From assembly GCA_947034895.1 (NCBI GenBank), contig OX344764.1, positions 60,865,348 to 60,929,347 of the forward strand: a stretch of DNA of 64,000 bases, in the 5' to 3' direction. Below the pieces are notes generated by a model. The model saw only the letters and a list, made by a program, of their open reading frames with translations, had not been told where the DNA came from and did not search any database. Both the position numbers and the translations under genes were made by a program. This DNA is from Rhytidiadelphus loreus. Lineage: Eukaryota; Streptophyta; Bryopsida; Hypnales; Hylocomiaceae. Position 1 is the stretch's first letter; every line of letters begins with the position of its first letter. Shown here in pieces: positions 47,553-59,969 of the stretch.

Positions 47553-48913
47553 ATTCCTATAGGTGCCTAGAAGTTGTCTACATTAGAAGATTTTTCAGGC
47601 CAAAACAAGACTGTGAGTTTCCAAGTGTTCCCGAACAATGGGAAACGGTGGGAACTATGCCACAACAACGATCTGACGTGGCTACGATTGTGCCACTTCA
47701 ACTGCTATTAATTAATTAATAATTATAAAAAAATAAAATCTTAAAATTATAAAAATAAAATTATAACAAGAAATTTAAAATTTTTGAGTTTAAAATTAAT
47801 TTGATTCATATGTTTGTAGTTTCATTCAAATCAACCAAATAACTATGACTTTCATTCAAATCTAAACTAACTAAAACCAAACTTCATCCTATGTTATTTC
47901 CCTCAATATTAATCTACTTCCTAAATGTGAATTGGTTCAATAATATTCAAAACATTTCCTAAATTATTTTGCCTTTTGATTATTATTTAATTATTTACAA
48001 AGATTCTAATTGACTATTTTCTTGTTATTTATGACTTTTGACTTCTACTCTAGACTTCTTTTTTTAGGGTTTTAGTATTTTTTGCTTGTAGAGCATAAAA
48101 TTAACTTTAAGAAAAACTAGGGCACTTAAAGATCAAACTTTCCTATTGAAAGTTATGGATGGATAAAGTTTGACCGCTAGCCAATACACTAAACTTCATC
48201 TACTAATTTCTACTAATTTAAACTATCAAATTGACTTAAATTACTTTAAGTTTTGACCTTAAAATTTAATTTATATTCTAATAATCCTTTTTAAGTTCAC
48301 TTGGATGATTTTACTACTTTTTATCCACTCTTATTAGTCAACTTCATCCAAGTGTAACTTCTTTAACTTTTATCTATTTTAAAAGTTTAGTATGTTTTTA
48401 GAAATCTCTAGAAATTACCTACTCTAAAGACTTCTAAAGTTCTAACTTAGTTGTTTAACCTCTAATTATGTTTCCTACTTCTACTTCAAAATTAGAATTC
48501 TTTAAGTCATGTTGTTTGTTTGTTTTGTTTAATACATTGAGATCTAAGAAATTGTAAATTCCCTAGTAGTGTGTTTGGACATATAGTGTGAAAGTTACTG
48601 AATTTCAAAGTTTTTATAAATTAGTGTCATAGCACTGGAAAGCACAAATCCCGCTTTTAGGTGTAAAAGTGATGTAAAACACCTTAAGTGACTCGTGTAT
48701 CGTTCCCAAAGGATCTCGCTCGTAGTTTCCTCAAAATTTTGGATATAAAAATACGAAAAAACACAAAATAACTCAAGGCAAAGGAATTTGGATTTTCAAA
48801 CTAGGAACTGCACTTCCTTATCCTACTCCTCCTAAACTTCTTTCTCTTCTTAAGTCAATTAACCACCATATTGTAACTTCACAAACCAAAGGTCGAATGG
48901 GTCTATATCATCC
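47553..48913. other. AT-rich DNA, no gene
   Basis: It contains the fourth copy of the GATGAAGTTTGACCGCTA hairpin repeat (about 48125-48215). Otherwise no feature is supported. Confidence 0.5.
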
Positions 48914-48917
48914 TCAT

Positions 48918-49643
48918 GGGTGATTGCAAGAAAGACCGGTCCTATTTGGCGTCACAAATTGAAGTGACTAAGTTGCCATCAATCATAACTTTTGGAAAAT
49001 GAAGCCGATGGACTTGAAATTTTTATTGAAGATGGCTAACTGAGAAATCATGAGATTCATTATTTTTCATAAATTTTGAAAAATAATTTTATAATTAAAT
49101 ATCAATTTAGCTAATTTGTCACACTTTGCAGTTTAGGGTTTTTTAGTACTATGGAGCATCCAAAAATTATGATGTTCACTTGAATTTTTTGTGGGCTATT
49201 CCCACACTAGATGAGCATGTGCCCACCAAAGGGCATTCAAAAAAACACAATTTTTTGTCCTCAACATGCATGCAAATAGGGGTCCCTTGCGCATGGCACT
49301 CCAAACATTTATGATGGTTCCAACTTCTAGTTTTTGGTGAAATGTAATCACTATCAAGTCTTTATAAATGGCCAATTTTTAGTTTTTTTTTATTCATGAT
49401 TTTCTAATTTTTATTAATTTATACTTAGTTTTATCTACTTTCTGTGACAAACTGTCATTTTTTTTAAGTAGTATTGTTTCAGTATTATAAAGTACTCAAA
49501 AGTATTATTGGCCGTTGATTTTCCAGATCAACGGTTGAGATTGCTCCATTTGTAGTACTCCTAGTACTCCTAGTACTCGGCAGAAAAAACGCAGTTTTTG
49601 ACCAAACGCTACCAAAATCGTTCGGTCTTTCTTGCAATCACCC
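48918..49643. mobile_element. Short relative of the 12.5-kb transposon (726 bp)
   Basis: The inverted ends are GGGTGATTGCAAGAAAGACC on each side. TCAT flanks it at 48914-48917 and 49644-49647. The terminal pattern GGGTGAnnGCAAG and the 4-bp duplication match the large element at 2881. It has no ORF and is therefore non-autonomous. It is homologous along its length to 51977-52684. Confidence 0.85.
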
Positions 49644-49647
49644 TCAT

Positions 49648-50712
49648 ACACAATTATAAACTCCTTATCCCATCACGCGGAAGCGGATTCAAGAGGAGTG
49701 TCATTATCATGTTCCTTTCCCGGATCCAGATCTAGTGATTATGGTAACCAAAGTAACCAATGACAATAGTTTAACCTCTATATTAGAGGGTTCCGCTCTT
49801 GGAATTGAGGAAGGAAACGTATACCCTACCCTTCAATAGATTAAAGTGACTGAAGTTTCACTAAATAATTCATAAACATACATACAAGAACCGGGATGCG
49901 GATTCTTCCTCACAACTAGTCTGGAAATTAGTCCACACTAGTAGGTCACTCAGGAAACCCCCACAATCCTCTCTTACTACAACAACGGACTTTATCCAAA
50001 CAAAACTCCAAGAGTCAAATCTGGTACCTTGATAACTAGGGGATCCCAACTATTTTCCTGTTTCTCTCTTCTAGATTTAGCAGAACCTCTCAGACGTCGG
50101 CTAGCATTCACCCTTCACTCCCGAAAGATTTATCCAATTTAAGAATGGCTATCCTACTCAGAAGATACTTGAGAAACTTCAACCGCTAGAACTCCCTCCT
50201 AATACACAAAGATTTACCAACCAAATTCTAATACTCCTGAAATCGGATCCAGACAGAATCCGGGGGATTCCTTCTCTTATAAACACTTTGCAAAGACCAG
50301 CTATTCGCAAATGCAATACTAGCACTATAAGGCATACCAATTACAAAGCCAAGACTTTTCAGACTAGAGTTTATGAAATGGAATTCTGTAATTCAATTTG
50401 CAAAAGATGAAGAAAACATAAGTAAAAACGTCCGGGGCTTCCAACTAATTTCAGCCCCTAAATACTAACTTCCAGGAATCCTAAGAGACCCCAAGGATAA
50501 AAAAGAAGAGGACAGGAGATTGATAGGTGTCTTCCTTATCCTTCTAAGCTGACTAGCTTACTATCCGATCCGATCCGCAAAACGTGGATCCTATCCCGAA
50601 AAATCCGGAAGACTGCAGTCTAACTGCAGTTACAAGTGCATGTTTCTAAAAACACTTAACTAACTGTCTTCTTTTTATCAAAAACTTAGGTTTTCGTCTA
50701 ACCAAGCTAGGT
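49648..50712. other. Possible untranslated or LTR-internal part next to the minus-strand gene
   Basis: This stretch is less AT-rich, with many GGATCC/CGGATC strings, and lies downstream of the minus-strand gene's stop. No ORF or known motif was recognised. Confidence 0.35.
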
Positions 50713-53318
50713 TTAACCTTTTGCCCGCTTTGGAGAAGGTTCCTTGGATTTCACGACCCATTTCTTTGGCGGTTGCTTCCTACTGGTTGGTGGCTTTTCC
50801 TTGGACACGCTTTTGCCTTTTGAGGGCGTCTAAGTCTTCTCTTTGAAGCTGGAAGGAGAAATGGTCACTGCATCCAAATTCCCTTTGAAATCGAATTCTG
50901 ATCTGGTTTCACATCCGGATTCGGATTCTTTTTGAGTCATCCTTCGTTGAGACCTCGGGCAATTCGTCCTCTTCAGAGTGTATCTTTTCTGGTGACTCCT
51001 CTCTAGCCCACTTGGAAGTGCTCTTCTTCTTGGTAGTGCTGGGAGTATTGGAAGAAGGTTTAGAATCTTTACTCTGAGGCGTTCCTAGTCCTAACTCTAA
51101 CTTCCGGATTTGCTCCTTTGAACCGGATCTAAGCACAGACCCCGATCTTGTCTCTTTCTTACTCAAGGGGGAACTCTTGGATGGCGTCTTCTCTGCATCT
51201 AAACGCTCCTTCAGTTTTACTGGTGAGGGAGGAGGCATATCCAAGTGTTGTTTTCTCCTTGTCGGATCCCGAAAAGTACCTAGCTTACTGAAGACTGTTC
51301 CGGATCTTGTACATAAAAAATTTCACCTACTTTGAGTACTCTGCTAGCACCATAACCGCCTTGATTGCTGCTTCATTGCCAACCTTGTGGATCTCCTCAT
51401 CATAAAGCTTGGCTTTGTTCAATATGTCCCCGGAATGGGAAACAAAGCTCTTAACCCTCTTGAAGGTTTCCTCCGATTCTAAAGAAAGTTCCCTCACTTC
51501 TTTACTCCTCTCCAAACTCTTTTCTAATTGCCGATGGAGATCCTTGTTCTTATCAATCAGTTCCTGGATCTAGGTTTCCGACTTCCGGGTATCCGAATCC
51601 CGGATCAAACCCTCAATCTTTTCTACTAACTCAAACACGGGAATTCCACCAAGCAATTTACATACATTCCAAACTGCTCCTCTTTCCCGTGTCTACCTCC
51701 TCTTGGATCACCTCAAGATCCGAGATAATCCTCTCCAATGAGTCGACTCCTTGCACTTCCAACTCAACTGAATCCCTCTTGTTACTCTTGGGACCTTTCT
51801 TCTTTGTGGATGTTGGGATCTTCCTTAACCCTTCTTTTCACTCGGATGACCCTTTCTTCTTCTCCGACGAGGCCTTTTCGGAATCCTCATCCAGTCCTTT
51901 CCTCCTCTCCTCTTTGTCCCGTTTTCGGGGTGGAGTAGTATTCAATTTCACTAAAGTAGCTACCGCCTTATACACAGGGTGAATGCAAGAAACACCGGTA
52001 CTATTTGGCGTCACAATTGGAATGACAGAGATGCAATTTGCCATATCTTTTGGGAAATGAAGTCCATGTACTTGAAATTTTTATTGGAGATGGCTAACTT
52101 GGAAGTCCTCAGATTCTTTACTTTTGAGAAATTTTGAAAAAAAATCCTTTAATTAAATTGTAATTTACCTAATTTGTCACACTTTGCGTTTTAGGGTTTT
52201 TTAGTACTGTGGAGCATCCAAAAATGATGATGTATGTCTAGGATTGTTGTGGGCTATTGCGACAATAGAAGGGCATGTGCTCACCAAAGGGAATTCAAAA
52301 AAACACAATTCTTTGTCTTCAACATGCATGCAAATAGGGGTCCCTTGCCCATAGCGCTCCTAACATTTATGATGGTTTCAATTTTTAGTTTTTGGTGAAA
52401 TGTAATCACTATCAAGTCTCTACAAATGGCCAATTTTTTTTTTTTTTTTTCTTCATGATTTTCTAATTATTATTAATTTATACTTAATTTTATGTACTTT
52501 CTGTGACAAACTGTCATTTTTTTTAAGTAGTACAATTTCAGTATTATAAAGTACTCAAAAGTACTACTGGCCGTTGATTTTTCGGATCAACGGCTGAGAT
52601 TGCTCCGTTTTGCAGTACTGGGTAGAAAAAACACAGTTTTGGCAGAACGCTCCCTAAATCGTTCGGTGTTTCTTGCATCCACCCCACAATCCTCTCCTAA
52701 CTTCTAAGCATCTCTAGATAATCATACAAATGAAAAAAGAAAGGCCCAATGGGGGTACCCTTGGTATTCCCTAGGGAACTAATCATTTTCTGTACCAGAT
52801 CCTTCACTATTCCTCCCCAGAAGACTTTCCTCTCTCCACTCAGTGCTCCGAATATTATATTTGCTCCAAGTCACTATAATCCAATTTGGCTGTTCCGGAT
52901 ACATAATCGGGATTATAAACTCTAGCAATCTCCTATCTCTCCCTGCCTTGTAGTCTGCAACTGCATAACCATCCTTAGAGTTTGGCGGGTTCAAAAACTT
53001 ACCCTCCATGAACTTATCAATTTGAGAAGCCATCCTCTCTCCAGTGTGCGGAAAGTCGTAAACCTTCTTCCAGGTTTCGATCGACCATTTAGCCGGAAGA
53101 GCGTGGTTGGTCTTCACCCACTCATTTGATTGTGCCCCCATCATCTCCAGGATCATCTCCTCGTTCTTTAAACTCCAGGGTCGGTGCAAAAATCCCTAAC
53201 ATCCTAACTGGCCCAGATCCTCCTCCAACTGCTTCCGCTTTCCCTCGTTTTTAGGTATGGCCGGATAGACTGTCTTGATCTTCAGAGGAGTAGAACCACT
53301 TCCTTCGACCTTCACCAT
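50713..53318 (-). pseudogene. Degraded retroelement-type gene, minus strand
   Basis: The ATG at 53318 opens a frame that, across several stops and at least two frameshifts, can be followed to TAA at 50713. The N-terminal ~45 residues are basic. Then comes a compact domain (HRPWSLKNEEMILEMMG, WSIETWKKVYDF, KFMEGKFLNP, RRLLEFIIPI), ending with a PIGPFFFHLY-like string. After the inserted element the protein is Lys/Glu-rich, followed by a coiled coil (about 51570-51330) and a Ser/Lys-rich C-terminus. Similar plant sequences occur with repeats, so a retroelement-associated protein is likely, but I cannot give its function. The in-frame stops at 53198, 52781, 52699, 51572 and 50832 (first base, minus strand) are all TAG. 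It is split by the 708-bp transposon at 51977-52684. Confidence 0.5.
51977..52684. mobile_element. Short relative of the 12.5-kb transposon (708 bp) inside a gene
   Basis: The ends are GGGTGAATGCAAGAAACACCG and, reverse strand, GGGTGGATGCAAGAAACACCG. CACA flanks it at 51973-51976 and 52685-52688. It is the same family as 48918-49643. It sits in the minus-strand retroelement-type gene; coding-like sequence resumes on both sides (ERI-VYKAVATLVKLN when one CACA is counted once). Confidence 0.85.
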
Positions 53319-53460
53319 CGCTCTTGGATCACTCACAGACGCAGTTCCTTCAATCTCTCAAACAGATGATACTACAAGCTATAGACCAATGGATCCCGTT
53401 CTTCACCTTCGGATATGGAAAATCAACTCTCTACTCCTTCAAGCGCAAAAACCACTCTGA

Positions 53461-54179
53461 GTGCTCGGAAGGATACTACTAATTTACTAAACTTAAAGTA
53501 AAGTAAGATTAACTAATCCTAACTAGTTTCCTTGGAACAGTCCCTACCGTTGGAAGGCAGCCGTTTCTGCCATTATGGAGGAGGATTCGGCACATTTGAA
53601 CGGTCTCACTACTCCTCCGGTAGGGCTGATAGATTCTAGTCTATCAAATAAAAATCCGGTAGGATTTCGTTATCCTCCCATAGCACTCTACGATCGATAT
53701 CCGGTTGGTTCAGTAACCTGCTTCTTCATCTGACGGATTCAGATCCAGTTCCAGTTTCCGGTTATGGCCAGGATACTTAATTCCTATTTTTAATCTATTT
53801 AGCATCTTACTATTACCCTCATAGTAATGGAATGTTAAATATGAAAATATTCCTAAATTATCCATTTGACCAATGAAATTTTTTGCCAATACTCCCAAAT
53901 TGTTCCTACTTTCTACCTAACAAGCCTATATTTTTATTTTGGTGTACGACAATTAGAAATTGAATGAAATTATCTTTTATTTTTGAAAAACCATAACTTT
54001 TACATACAAGTCCAAACATCACAAACAAAGCCCTTAGCCTCCTTTGTATAGAAAACTTTCTATTTGTACTAGTTTCATGACATTTGAATCTATGGTGTGA
54101 AAGCTATGGATTTGTTTAAATTAAAAAATAAATTGAATTAGATTACTCTTTATTTTTATTTTGAAAAAACTATAACTTT
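53461..54179. other. Flank of the minus-strand gene, no gene
   Basis: The first part (to about 53720) is less AT-rich and may be leader or LTR sequence of the retroelement-type gene. The rest is AT-rich without features. Confidence 0.4.
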
Positions 54180-55380
54180 CACATGGGGTCAAATCACACT
54201 CAAATGTACTACAAAAGGGGTCAGACACATTGAAATTTGTAATGTCACTTCTTTTTAGCTATATTTTCTTAATGCTAATCTATTAATTATAGGTAGTTTA
54301 GTCCTTTTTGTTTAGTATTTCAAGTCATGTTAAGCCTAATACCATTTTATTCATGAAAAAATAAAAACTTCTTTATTCTAGTTCCAATTGAAATTTAGAT
54401 GTCAACATATCAGGTTTTTTGATGGTAGAAAAGGGTTCTAATTTTTGACGAATAATAATGTGATTGAATCCAAAAAAATCATGTTTATATATAATCATAT
54501 GATAGAGTAAAAAAAGACTATTTTTCTACAATTTGAATACTTTTTTATTTTCTATAATATTCAGAAGTAAAAACTTATGAACGTCCTTTTCAATATAAAA
54601 AATAATCCAAATGATGATTGTATTTGAACAAAAAATGTATATATTATTGACTTCAAGGTTCTTATATAAGCTATTTTGGAATTGAATGTCTAATATTTGT
54701 ATTAGATGAAAACAATAATTTGTCTATAATCAATCAATTAATTAAAAAATTATACTATTTTTAATTCAAGATTTAATCACTAAAGATTCTCTTAAATAGT
54801 CATATGTTTGAAAAGTATAAAAAAATTTGGATGAAAATATCCTCTTAAAGTACTATATTGTAAAAAAGACACTAAATTTAGCCTTCAAACTGGTGACATT
54901 AGATGTTTTCTAGGAGGTGGGGAGGGCCGTTTCGGGCCTGTTCCTGACTTTCATCCCCCTGGCAATTTCGGGGAATAGCCGTTCCTGAGCCGTTCCTGAT
55001 AGAAAATTTTTGAAAAAAAAAAAAAATTGAAAAAAAAAATTAAAATTTGCCAATGTGGCAGTCGCTTGACCACATCAGCAGGCAGTTCGCAAGGAGTTCG
55101 CAGTAGTTCGCAGCAGTTCCCAAGGCTTGATAACTCGTGGCCCTCCACAATGCTGGAAACCCATCTAATGTTTACGACTTTTTAAGGATTTTTTCCATGA
55201 AATTTTTTCTCCAATTTGTTAAAGGGACACTTTGCAATACTATTCATCTATAATTTTTGCATAAAAAAGACAACATCAAAGTAATTTATAGCTTTAAAAG
55301 TTCAAAAAAGGACTCGAGTCTTGTCTTAGCAAAGTAATCCCAATGGTACCTTTGAGTGTGGTTTGACCCCACAACATGTC
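54180..55380. repeat. Dispersed repeat, copy 1 (with a 250-bp insertion)
   Basis: It is collinear with 57720-58625 (shared strings GTCACTTCTTTTTAGCTAT, TTGTCTTAGCAAAGTAATCC, GGTACCTTTGAGTGTGGTTTG). It differs mainly by an extra segment at about 54908-55160. No coding content was seen. Confidence 0.75.
54908..55160. mobile_element. ~250-bp insertion with inverted ends
   Basis: The ends are ACATTAGATG and CATCTAATGT, and further in GAGGTGGGGAGGGCC faces a TGTGGAGGGCC-like string. The segment is absent from the otherwise matching copy near 58425, so it is a later insertion. No clean target duplication was found. It contains repeated GCAGTTCGCA/AGTTCGCAG strings. Confidence 0.55.
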
Positions 55381-56266
55381 CAAAAGCTACAAAACAAAAT
55401 CATTGTACTCCTTTGAGCATAAAACTTTCTATTAGTAATTTTTTATTGACCCTTGAACGTCAAAGAGGTGATTCTCAAAATCATCCTTTTGTATTACTGT
55501 GTGAATCATTGGTCAAAGAAATAGCAAAAGCACCTATTGGAAGTCAAATTAATATAGGAGATCTTTCCTTTCCAAACCCAATTCCAAGAAAGAATAGTTG
55601 TACTTCGTCTTACACTCAAAGATTCCTTGTCATCCATCGGACATTTGGCGTCCGTGTTGACGTTCAAGGGTTAAGACTCTATGGTGTAAAAGTTATTGAA
55701 TTTCAAACACTATAAAACCCCCGTGTTTTTGTGGAAGTTAACAACAAACATGTATGTTTTTCAAAATATGAGCACAAAGATGAGAGGTAGAATTGAGTTG
55801 GATGTTTTAAAAAACGTTTGGATGTCATAGGTAGAATGAGTTGATGGAATGATGTCTTGTGTGATGGTGATGTTCCAAGAGACATTGAAAGAATCATAGT
55901 TGCATTTTGTACAATGTCCAAAAAATTATAGAAATACCTTGTTGGTAAGGGGTTTTGGTTTAACTCCATGTAAATTAGAGAAAGTTACTATGAATTGAGG
56001 TAAAACCTTGACCAAATGTAAGATATAGGGGAAGGGCAACCACGTGGCATGCTTAAAAATTAATTAATTTAAAAATGATTAAATTTTTTAAAAATACCAA
56101 CCAATGTGGCATTTGATTGACATGGCATCCAACAAGGATGAGGTGCCATAATCTTTAGGTTGCCAATATCCAAAGAGATAGGATTGACCGTGTGCCTAGG
56201 AATAGTCATAGCAAGAGGTTCTAGATTCTCATGATTTCACAAATTATATTGCAAATGGCCACCATA
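55381..56266. other. AT-rich DNA, no gene
   Basis: A 119-codon frame (55356-55715 +) shows no recognisable domain; it starts within the dispersed repeat and is probably fortuitous. Confidence 0.45.
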
Positions 56267-59150
56267 TGTAAGCTCCCAATTTGTCACTTGAGACTAATAG
56301 TTTTTTTTATTTTTCATTATTGCAATTTAAGTCATAATATTATACAAAAATCCCCCAAAAGAGTGTAGAACCAAAATAGGCATGTCACATGCTAGTCGAG
56401 CTTTTGGTCATAAATAGACTTTTATACCTAGAATACCCCCCAAACCCACTTGTACATAGGTTATAACCACGAAGTAGTAGGAACTAGTAGGCTTTTAGGA
56501 AACTTACCCAAAATAGCCTAAAATTTAGTACATGTGACCATGCTTGGATAAATTGGTTCCAAGATAGATAGAGAGATCCTTATACAAATCTCCAAAGATA
56601 GGTTTCAGTTTTCTCAATCCATCAACGAAATATTAGAAACTCGAATTGTTAGCATACAAGAGTCACTTTTTCAAGAATAGGCCAACAGAGGAATCTATGG
56701 CCTCCGGATGGTGCTCTAGATTTGGAAGCATGACACGAGGTCAACGTCGAAATCCATTTGCTAAGATTTCCTCGCATGTGAAAGATTCCATGACTACTGA
56801 TAAATCAAGGAAGGTCGATTTTACCTTCTTGCCTACCGTGCGAAAGACCAACATAAGACTTTGTACACCTTTTGGAAAACTCTATAAGAGGTTCCCCAAG
56901 ACGTTTCGGAATTTTCTAACTTGCATAGATACCTTTTCTGGATGGTTAACCGTTTAAACTCATAAGAGGAAATTCATGGAAAATTCTCGGATTGCAGTAA
57001 AATCTTACTAAAAATTAGGGTAGCTTTTTTTATGCTAATAACGCACCTTGACAAATTTCAAAAAGTTTTGATAATGGGAGGTGTCCAAATCACCAACATT
57101 CCTCCAAATATCAAATATGACGGGATTTACGAAGAGTTGACCGGAGTCCTAGGAGCACATGGAGTCAGAACAAAGTCAACAAGGAATCTTTTCTTATTCC
57201 CTAGAGCCCTCTTGAAAACCCTAGCTAGTCACCCTTGTCAGGAAAAAAAATCCTCTAAAGTTAGATTTTTTATCTTTTACTGATTTCAATTGGCGTTAGT
57301 TGTTGATGACTTTTTTGCAAGAGAAATAGGGGGTAGGGGTCATAAAGACTAAAAATGGCCTTTTGAAGCCAGTAGCCTAATCCGTTTGTAGTTTGAAGTT
57401 GAACTCCAAAAGTTATAGTGTTAGACTAGCATGACCCAAGACGGTAAAATCCTAAAATATAAAGATGAAAATCCTAGAGTTAGGATGAAAATCTAAGTCA
57501 ATAGGATTACCTAGGTTAAAATGGGGGGAGACGGGAGCCCTGGGAGAGTATAAAAGGGCACCCTTCTACCCCCCATTCTTGTTTTGGGGTCCGTAGATCC
57601 AAGATAGTTTTAGATATTTTTTGGCATTTTTAGCTAAGAACCTCTACGGTGTTTTCAAAGCACTTTTGGATCCATTGTTGTTCTATTTTGAGCTTTGGAA
57701 GGTCTTTTGAGTCCTTGGGTCAAATCATATTCAAATGCACCACAAAAGGTATTAGACCCACTGAAATCTACAATGTCACTTCTTTTTAGCTATCGTTTTT
57801 TAATGCTAATCTATTAATTATAGGTAATCTAGTCCTTTTGTCTAGTATTTCAAGTCATGTTAAGCCTAATATTGTTTTATTTATCAAAAAATAAAAATTT
57901 CATTATTCTCGTTCCAATTGAAGTTCCAATGTCAACATGTCAGGGTTTTTAATGGTAGAAAAGGGTTCTAGTTTTTGATGAATAATAATGTAAATGAATC
58001 CAAAAAAATTATTTACATATATAATCATATGATAGAGTAAAAAAGGACTGTTTTTCTACAATTTGAATATTTTTTCATTTTCTATAATATTAAAAGGTAA
58101 AAACTTGTGAACGTCTTTTTCAATATAAAAAATAATTCAAATGATAATTGTATTCAAACAAAAAATGTATATATTCTTGACTTCAAGGTCCCTATATATT
58201 CTCTTTTTGGAATTGAATGTCTAAATTTTGTATTAGATGAAATCAATAATTTGTCAAAAATCCATTAATTAATTAAAAATTATACTATTTTTAGTTCAAG
58301 ATTTAATGACTAAAATTTATTTTAAATAGTTTTATGTTTGAAAAGTATAAAAATTTTGGATGAAAATATCCTTTTAAAGTACTACATTGTAAAAAAGACA
58401 CTAAATTTAGCCTTGAACTAGTGATTTATGTCTTTTTAAGAATTTTTTTCATAAATTTTTTTCTCCAATTTGTTAAAAGAACACTTTGCAATACTATTCA
58501 TCTATAATTTTTTCTTAAAAATGACAACATCAAAGTAATTTGTAGCTTTAAAAGTTCAAAAAAGGACTTGAGTCTTGTCTTAGCAAAGTAATCCCAATGG
58601 TACCTTTGAGTGTGGTTTGAACCCCTTCTACCTTGTTTTTGTACATATTTTGGGGGCCAAGTTGAAAATTAAGGGTCTTTAATGTCTTTATGTAAACTAA
58701 CTTGGGCATTTCAAGGGTTCTTTTTGGCATCTTGTACTAATTCTAAAGTTACCCCCCACCGTACCTTGGGGATGCTGCTTTGAAGGGCTTTTGTGTAAAG
58801 TTTGTGTAATACTAACCGAGAGAGTTGTAGTAACTTGTGCCTTATTTTGATACTAACCCGTAGTGAGGATAGGGATCTTTACAAGAGTGTTGCCAACTAA
58901 AACCTTCTAAAAGGTGTGCTTGGTCTTAATGGTTCTCTCTCCTATGGCGGAGCTTTGAATCCTCTAGCATCCTAAGGCCCTAGATTGTGTATTAGAAGCC
59001 GACGCTAGCGGCGGAATTCTAAACCCAAGAGTCAAGAGATTCCTAGATTTGGTGTTAAAACCAAAACTACGGCGGAGCTTTAAACGTCCCCCTCACTCAG
59101 AGTCAAGGTTTAGTTTCCAAAAGATCTTGGAAACAAGTTAAGGTTTAGCA
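56267..59150 (+). mobile_element. LTR-like repeat, plus orientation, with nested repeat
   Basis: It begins TGTAAGCTCCCAATTTGTCA and is similar to the minus-strand repeat 45179-43250. The TATA box TATAAAAG is at 57549-57556, followed by a C-rich stretch. A ~905-bp dispersed repeat (57720-58625) is inserted within it. Downstream parts share GGATGCTGCTTTGAAGGGC-type and GGCGGAGCTTT strings with the other copy. No primer-binding site or second LTR was identified, so the 3' border is approximate. Confidence 0.5.
57720..58625. repeat. Dispersed repeat, copy 2
   Basis: Collinear with 54180-55380 but lacking the 250-bp segment, so it serves as the empty site for that insertion. Confidence 0.75.
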
Positions 59151-59589
59151 TCCAAAAGTCCCAAGTAAGCCTATGTCCCTTGTGAGTCATATCGCCAAAC
59201 GTCTTTTTTTACACTATGAAGGGAGCTTGAGGACCCCCAAGAACTCTGGGCTCCACCAGAAAGACCTCTAGGGTCAGTTAGCATCCCCTAAAGGCTTAGC
59301 AAGTACACCAAGGGCAGTCAACACCCCAAAGGCACCAGCACCCCTGAAGGGCAACCCCCCCTAGGCAGCCCAAACCTCAAAAAGTAGCCAGCCACTCCGA
59401 AGGCTCGCCCGAAGGTAGTCGGACCTGGGTTGTTCGTTGTGACAGCGCGACACCGCGACAGACAGACGTCGTGCGACGTCACGAAAAGTCAAATTTACCT
59501 TTGACTTTACAGGAAATTACCCCCTTCCAGGTGGATGCCACATGGCATCTACTTGGCAAATTGGAGGGCGCGTACAAGTAGGAGAGTGC
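59151..59589. other. Leader-like region, no gene
   Basis: C-rich, with short GCACCCC/GGCAACCCC strings and a GC-rich GACAGCGCGACACCGCGACAG stretch at about 59440. No ORF is supported. Confidence 0.4.
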
Positions 59590-59960
59590 GGGTAGGGGCG
59601 ACTGTGGGTGGGCGACTGCGGGTGGACAAGGGCGACTGCGGGTGGACGAGGGCGACTACGGGTGGGCGACTGCGGGTGGAGGAGGGCGACAGCGGATGGG
59701 CGATTGCGGTTTTCTGAGGGAGACCACTGGTGGGCGATTGTGGGTTTGGGAGGGAGACCGCGGGTTCTGGAAGTGGTCTTGGGTGGGCGACCGCGGGTGC
59801 GCAAAAGGTACCTAGACCCGGTGGTGGACCCGAAGTCGCCCAATTTAGACCCGCGGTCGCCCTCTCGAGACTCGCTGTCGCCCACGTTGGACCCGTAGTC
59901 GCCCTATCCAGACCCGCAGTCGCTGGATACGCAGTTGCCCTATCCGTACTCGCCCCCCTA
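59590..59960. repeat. GC-rich minisatellite with inverted arms
   Basis: The left half consists of GGGCGACTGCGGGTGGA-type units (about 59590-59800). The right half (about 59835-59940) consists of the inverse, GACCCGCAGTCGCCC-type units. The two arms can pair into a large GC-rich hairpin, and the G-rich arm could also form quadruplexes. Open frames here are by-products of the repeat. Confidence 0.75.
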
Positions 59961-59969
59961 AACCGAAGT

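Noticed and set aside
59517..59898. Arg/Gly/Pro-rich ORFs in three frames
   Set aside because: Produced by the GC-rich minisatellite; all frames are open because of the repeat unit.
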